Positions 60,054-64,000 of a stretch of 64,000 nt of DNA are shown here, in pieces. The stretch lies in NCBI RefSeq assembly GCF_001908185.1, contig NZ_LGHM01000006.1, positions 28,092-92,091 on the forward strand, given 5' to 3'. Numbering within the stretch: position 1 is the first letter of the stretch; every line of letters begins with the position of its first letter. This DNA comes from Bradyrhizobium sp. AS23.2. GTDB taxonomy: Bacteria > Pseudomonadota > Alphaproteobacteria > Rhizobiales > Xanthobacteraceae. The notes beneath the pieces are model-generated. The model was not told the DNA's origin, made no database searches, and saw nothing but the letters and a program-made list of their open reading frames with translations. A program made the translations under genes and the position numbers.

Positions 60054-61124
60054 ATGAGCGACAGGGCCCGACCACCGATGACCAGGACGCGACGGACACG
60101 ACCGACGATTCGTGACGTCGCAGCCGAGGCCGGCGTGTCTGTCAGCAGCGTCAGCCGCACGCTCAATGGCGGCGTCTATACCAGCGCGGAACTGCACGCC
60201 CGCATCATGCGCGCGGTCAAACGTCTCGGCTTCGAGCCAGACTCGGCCGCGCAGGCGCTGCGCTCACGCGCCTCGAACACAATCGGCTGCATGGTGGCCG
60301 ATTTCTCCAACCCGCACTACACCGGCATGGTCAGCGCCGCGGAGGAGGAGTTCCAGCGCGCCGGCTTCCTGCTGATGCTGGCCGCCACCAAGCATGAGGA
60401 GGCGCGCGAAGCCACGTTTCTGTCAGCGGTGCGCCGGCGGCAGATGGACGGATTGCTGCTGTTCGCCGGCGACAACACGCATAAGGATTTCATGAAGGGC
60501 CTGGCGACGCTCGACCTGCCCTGCGTCGCCGTTGATCGCGACGTGCCCGATAGCGCCTCGGTTCGCGTCGATCATCGCGGCGGCGCGCTGGAGGTGACGC
60601 GCTATCTGATCGGCCTCGGCCATCGCCGCATCGCGCTTCTGACGGGAAGCGCAGCCGTGCTGCCGAGCTCGGAGCGGCTCGCCGGCTACCGGCAGGCGCA
60701 TCTCGAGGCAAAGATCGAAGTCGACCCGGGCCTGATCCGCCCGCACATGCAGGGCACGAACCCGGCGTTCAGCTCGGTATGCCAATTGCTGCAATTGGCA
60801 AAACCGCCAACCGCGATCATCTCGCTCGGAACCAGCATGCTCGCCGAGGTGCTGGAGGCAATCACGAGCAATGGCCTGCACTATCCGCAGGACATCTCGA
60901 TCGCCTGCAGCGGCGACACCGATCTCGCGCGCCATGCGACACCCGCGATCTCGGCGCTGAGCTGGGACATGAACGAGGTCGGCCGCACGGCGGCGCGGCT
61001 GTTGCTGGAGCAGATCCGCGACGGCGACAAGGCGAAGCCGGGCGAGCCGATCTATCTGCCGACGCGCTTCATCCTGCGCCATTCCTGCGCCGCGCCGCCG
61101 GTTGCGATCCGAGGCAGGAAATAG
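60054..61124 (+). CDS. LacI-family transcriptional regulator
   Basis: Regulator of 356 residues: N-terminal LacI helix-turn-helix (about 18-38, TIRDVAAEAGVSVSSVSRTL) with hinge AAQALRSRASNTIG, then a periplasmic-binding-like effector domain. Palindromes of LacI type (TGGAAACG core) stand before the cupin (61620) and the monooxygenase (63379), so these are its likely targets. The effector is unknown; the ligand may be the monooxygenase substrate rather than a sugar. Confidence 0.93.
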   Translation: MSDRARPPMTRTRRTRPTIRDVAAEAGVSVSSVSRTLNGGVYTSAELHARIMRAVKRLGFEPDSAAQALRSRASNTIGCMVADFSNPHYTGMVSAAEEEFQRAGFLLMLAATKHEEAREATFLSAVRRRQMDGLLLFAGDNTHKDFMKGLATLDLPCVAVDRDVPDSASVRVDHRGGALEVTRYLIGLGHRRIALLTGSAAVLPSSERLAGYRQAHLEAKIEVDPGLIRPHMQGTNPAFSSVCQLLQLAKPPTAIISLGTSMLAEVLEAITSNGLHYPQDISIACSGDTDLARHATPAISALSWDMNEVGRTAARLLLEQIRDGDKAKPGEPIYLPTRFILRHSCAAPPVAIRGRK

Positions 61125-61187
61125 GGTCTATTGCCTCCCGCCCCTGAATCCGTCATGGCCGGGGATGACGAGCTGAGGTAGCCCGCA

Positions 61188-61598
61188 TCAATCCGCCTGA
61201 GGCGCCGCGGCATATTGCGCGTCGGAGAGGTGCTCCATCCAGGTCGCGTAGTCGCCGTCGAGCGCCTCATGGATCGCGATATGGCTCATCCCGGTCTTGG
61301 GTGCCGCGCCATGCCAGTGCTTCTCGCCCGGCGGAATCCAGACCACGTCGCCGGGGCGGATCACGCGGATCGGACCATCCCAGCTCTGGACGTAGCCCGC
61401 GCCTGCGGTGACATAGAGCGTCTGCCCCAGCGGATGCGTGTGCCATGCGGTGCGTGCGCCGGGCTCGAAAGTGACCCGCGCGGCCTGCACGCGGGCCGGC
61501 GCCGGCGCGTTGACGATCGCGTCGGCCCATACCGTGCCGCTGAACCAGTCGGCGCTGCCGCGCCGGCTCGCGATCGATCCCGAACGCTTGATCTCCAT
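61188..61598 (-). CDS. Cupin-domain protein
   Basis: Single-domain cupin of 136 residues. Metal-binding motif 1 in [19 protein letters not shown] and motif 2 in [17 protein letters not shown]. It resembles bacterial cupins annotated as (R)-mandelonitrile lyase or carboxymuconolactone-type companions. The ATG at 61598 follows GAGAGGAACACAG. An operator palindrome lies 22 bp upstream. It is downstream of the BVMO gene and may act on its product. Confidence 0.88.
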   Translation of the reverse strand: MEIKRSGSIASRRGSADWFSGTVWADAIVNAPAPARVQAARVTFEPGARTAWHTHPLGQTLYVTAGAGYVQSWDGPIRVIRPGDVVWIPPGEKHWHGAAPKTGMSHIAIHEALDGDYATWMEHLSDAQYAAAPQAD

Positions 61599-61619
61599 CT
61601 GTGTTCCTCTCGTAGTTGA

Positions 61620-61637
61620 ACTGGAAACGGTTCCAGT
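61620..61637. promoter_or_regulatory. LacI-type operator before the cupin gene
   Basis: ACTGGAA-ACGG-TTCCAGT, a 7-4-7 inverted repeat. It shares CTGGAAACG and TTCCAG with the perfect palindrome at 63379. Confidence 0.75.
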
Positions 61638-61684
61638 ATTCAGCGAACCGCCGCGGTCGATAACGGACGGCCCGCCCGCAGGGC

Positions 61685-63325
61685 TCACCGCATCACAAAC
61701 CCTTCGTAATCGCGCTGCGCGATCTGTGCGATGCGGTGCCGGTAGCCCTGGCCGACATAAGGCATGAAGACCCGCGGCTTGCCGGCGATGTTGGCGCCCT
61801 GGTACCAGGAGTTGGCCTTGGGATAGAGCGTACGGCTTGCCGCGTCGGCGACATGCGCCATCCAGGAACGCTCGGCATCGCGTTCGGGCTCTATGCGCGT
61901 CAGCCCCTTCGTGCGCATGGTATCGAGGCATGCCGTAATCCACTCGACATGGTTCTCGCAGGCGTGGATCACGTTGCCGATCACGGACGGGCTGCCGGGA
62001 CCGGTCACGACGAACAGATTCGGGAAGCCCGACACCATCAGGCCGAGATAGGTGCTCGGCCCATCCGCCCAGGCGTCCTTGAGGCTCGTACCATCGCCGC
62101 CGCGAATATCCATCGCGGCGAGCGCGCCGGTCATTGCGTCATACCCGGTCGCCAGCACCAGCGCATCGAGCGCGAATGAGCGCGTTGCGGTCTCCACGCC
62201 GGTCTCCGTCACCGTCTTGAGCGGCTCCTCGCGGAGATCGACGAGCTCGACATGCGGCAGATTGTAGGTCGCGAAATAGTCGGTATCGATGCAGATCCGC
62301 TTGACGCCGAGCGGATAATCCTTCGGCGACAGCGCATCCGCGGTCGCCTTGTCCTTGACGATGCCGCGGATCTTGTCGCGCACGAACTCGCAGGCGACGT
62401 CGTTGACCGCTTCGCTGGTCAGGATGTTCGGGAATGCCGTCAAGATGCCGCCGCCACCCTGATCCCAGAGCTGCTGATAGCGCGCCCATTGTACCTGTTT
62501 TTCCGGCACCGGCGCCTCGAACGCGTTCGACGGCACCCGTCCGAATTCCGGCGTCTCCAGGCTCTCGCGATATTTTGCGATCACCGGCTCGGCCGCCGCG
62601 ACATCGGCATCCGAGAGCGGCGCATTGCGCGCGGGAACCGAGTAGTTCGGCGTGCGCTGGAAGACGGTCAGCCGGCTCGCCGCTTTCGCGATCAGCGGGA
62701 TCGCCTGCACGCCGGAAGAGCCGGTGCCGATGACCGCGACCCGCAGCTTCGAAAAGCTGACCTCGTCATGCGGCCACTGGCCGGTGTGATAGATCGCTCC
62801 GCGGAAGCGGTCGAGGCCCGGCAGATCAGGCTTGTTGGGGACCGAGAGATTGCCGGTCGCCATCACGCAGTAAGCCGCCGTGATGCGATCCCCGCGGTCG
62901 GTGCGCACGGTCCAGCGCTGGCTCGCCTCGTCCCATTCGGCGCTGGTCACGCGCGTTTCGAACCGGATCAAGGAGCGCAGGTCGAACCGGTCGGCGACAT
63001 GCTGCGCATAGCGCAGGATCTCCGGCTGTGCGGCATACTTCTCGGTCCAGCGCCATTCCTGCCGCAACTCCGGCGACCAGGTGTAGGAATAGAACAGGCT
63101 CGGAACGTCGCAGCGCGCGCCCGGATAACGGTTCCAGTACCAGGTGCCTCCGACATCAGCGCCCGCCTCGAGGCCGATCACGTTCAGGCCGAGCTGGCGC
63201 AGGCGATGGATCGCATAGACCCCGCCGAAGCCGGCGCCAACCACCACCGCATCGTATTCGGCCACGACTGATGGCCTTGCGCCGTGCCGCCGATCGGCCG
63301 CCGTCGCCTGCTCCAGCTTCGTCAT
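61685..63325 (-). CDS. Baeyer-Villiger monooxygenase
   Basis: Class B flavoprotein monooxygenase of 546 residues, inserting oxygen next to a ketone with NADPH and O2. FAD motif GAGFGG (30-35), the Baeyer-Villiger fingerprint [14 protein letters not shown] (174-187), NADPH motif GTGSSG (200-205) and [11 protein letters not shown]. Resembles cyclohexanone/phenylacetone-type enzymes. The ATG at 63325 follows GGAGAGATGTGAC. A LacI-type palindrome is 54 bp upstream. The cupin gene lies 87 bp downstream. Confidence 0.94.
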   Translation of the reverse strand: MTKLEQATAADRRHGARPSVVAEYDAVVVGAGFGGVYAIHRLRQLGLNVIGLEAGADVGGTWYWNRYPGARCDVPSLFYSYTWSPELRQEWRWTEKYAAQPEILRYAQHVADRFDLRSLIRFETRVTSAEWDEASQRWTVRTDRGDRITAAYCVMATGNLSVPNKPDLPGLDRFRGAIYHTGQWPHDEVSFSKLRVAVIGTGSSGVQAIPLIAKAASRLTVFQRTPNYSVPARNAPLSDADVAAAEPVIAKYRESLETPEFGRVPSNAFEAPVPEKQVQWARYQQLWDQGGGGILTAFPNILTSEAVNDVACEFVRDKIRGIVKDKATADALSPKDYPLGVKRICIDTDYFATYNLPHVELVDLREEPLKTVTETGVETATRSFALDALVLATGYDAMTGALAAMDIRGGDGTSLKDAWADGPSTYLGLMVSGFPNLFVVTGPGSPSVIGNVIHACENHVEWITACLDTMRTKGLTRIEPERDAERSWMAHVADAASRTLYPKANSWYQGANIAGKPRVFMPYVGQGYRHRIAQIAQRDYEGFVMR

Positions 63326-63378
63326 GTCACATCTCTCCGGGCCGCAGGAATATTGCCATGCGCTCGAACACACGCTAT

Positions 63379-63396
63379 TCTGGAAACGTTTCCAGA
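63379..63396. promoter_or_regulatory. LacI-type operator before the monooxygenase gene
   Basis: TCTGGAAACGTTTCCAGA, a perfect 18-bp palindrome with the central CG typical of LacI-family sites. A second AAGCGCTT palindrome follows at 63400-63407, nearer the divergent binding-protein gene. Confidence 0.8.
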
Positions 63397-63496
63397 CCGG
63401 AAGCGCTTACGATAATCTTCGCCGGGCGTCAACGCCCCGCCCCCGCGTGCGGGCCGGGCGGACGCCTCAAGGCGGACAGCAGGGAGCGGATGAGGG

Positions 63497-64000
63497 ATGT
63501 TGAACGGTTTTTTTCTTCGCGTGTTGAGCGTGGCCGCCGCCGCGACGATCGGCGCGCTGTCGCCGGCGCTCGCGCAGAAGAACTACGGCCCGGGGGGTCT
63601 CGGACACCGAGATCAAGATCGGCAACATCATGCCCTATAGCGGCCCGGCCTCCGCCTATGGCGCGATCGGCAAGACCGAGGCGGGCTATTTCAACATGAT
63701 CAACGACCAGGGCGGCATCAACGGGCGCAAGATCAACTTCATCTCCTATGACGACGGCTTCTCGCCGCCGAAATCGGTCGAACAGGCGCGCAAACTCGTC
63801 GAGGGCGACGAGGTGCTTTTGGTGTTCCAGCCGCTCGGCACCGCGCCCAATGTCGCGATCCAGAAATATCTCAACTCCAAGAAGGTCCCTCACCTCTTCA
63901 TCGCTTCCGGCGCAACGCGCTTCGGCGATCCCAAGAACTTCCCGTGGACGATGGGATGGCAGCCGAACTACCAGAGCGAGGGGCGCATCTACGCCAAATA
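63497..64000 (+). pseudogene. Fifth Leu/Ile/Val-type binding protein, frameshifted and cut by the window edge
   Basis: The ATG at 63497 (behind GATGAGGG) starts a signal peptide MLNGFFLRVLSVAAAATIGA ending in PALA, then QKNYGPGG. At the six-G run 63590-63595 the frame breaks and the original frame stops at about 63640. Dropping one G restores SDTEIKIGNIMPYSGPASAY and an open frame to the window end, closely matching paralogues 1-4. The rest lies outside the window. A true mutation or a base-calling error. Confidence 0.8.

Overview
The window reads as chromosomal DNA of a Bradyrhizobium-like alphaproteobacterium (Nitrobacteraceae). It is GC-rich and packed with solute-binding proteins. It carries GC-rich palindromic intergenic repeats of the kind common in Bradyrhizobium and Rhodopseudomonas, and nearly every gene has its closest recognisable relatives in Rhizobiales. 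This assignment rests on recognition, not on a search. I saw no rRNA, tRNA, CRISPR array, phage or intact insertion sequence.

Layout. 1-5.8 kb: four tandem paralogous Leu/Ile/Val-type periplasmic binding proteins, three of them followed by look-alike terminators. A fifth, frameshifted and cut by the window edge, lies at 63.5-64 kb. 5.9-7.2 kb: glycerate 2-kinase. 7.4-14.9 kb (minus strand): an XRE-type regulator and a six-gene hyfBCEFGI-like operon. It resembles a group 4 membrane hydrogenase, but the large subunit has lost the CxxC motifs that hold the NiFe centre. 15.0-19.2 kb: a MarR regulator and a livH / livM-livG fusion / livF transporter operon. 19.4-22.1 kb: lemA and an M48 protease with a TerB-like tail. 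22.2-25.8 kb: a frameshifted hypothetical gene, a secreted protein, a divergent PNPOx/LysR pair and a thioesterase.

26.1-37.6 kb is an aromatic-acid region: pobA, a TRAP transporter (dctPQM), a DUF3237 protein, a DUF2270 membrane protein, a crotonase, feruloyl-CoA synthase, a short-chain dehydrogenase, a 4-hydroxybenzoyl-CoA-type thioesterase and an ABC binding protein. Together they fit uptake and CoA-dependent side-chain shortening of hydroxycinnamates to 4-hydroxybenzoate and on to protocatechuate. A thiolase step is missing from the window. 37.7-50.6 kb holds small units: two GSTs, two WYL (YafY) regulators, a cysteine-cluster protein, a TAXI-type membrane-tethered receptor, a MlotiK1-like cyclic-nucleotide-gated K+ channel, a divergent crotonase, a desaturase, a MetX-like hydrolase and a metallo-beta-lactamase-fold protein. 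50.7-59.4 kb: an MFS transporter, then a minus-strand MDR dehydrogenase, acyl-CoA synthetase and FCD/GntR regulator divergent from an ABC binding protein, a 5'-truncated hydrolase, a DUF2059 protein and OpgC. 60.0-63.5 kb: a LacI regulator, a cupin and a Baeyer-Villiger monooxygenase, with matching operator palindromes in front of the last two.

Cross-cutting points. (1) The hyf-like operon is the best candidate for an unassigned energy-converting system (an 'Ehr'-type complex). (2) Several regulator-operator pairs can be read directly: LacI with two near-identical palindromes, FCD/GntR with two TTGTCGGACAA sites, WYL regulators with TGACA/TGTCA palindromes, and a shared RTTAT-N5-ATAAC site at pobA and the crotonase-fcs promoter. 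(3) Three genes are broken by exactly one surplus base in a six-base G/C run, so either the assembly over-calls homopolymers or these are real slippage sites.
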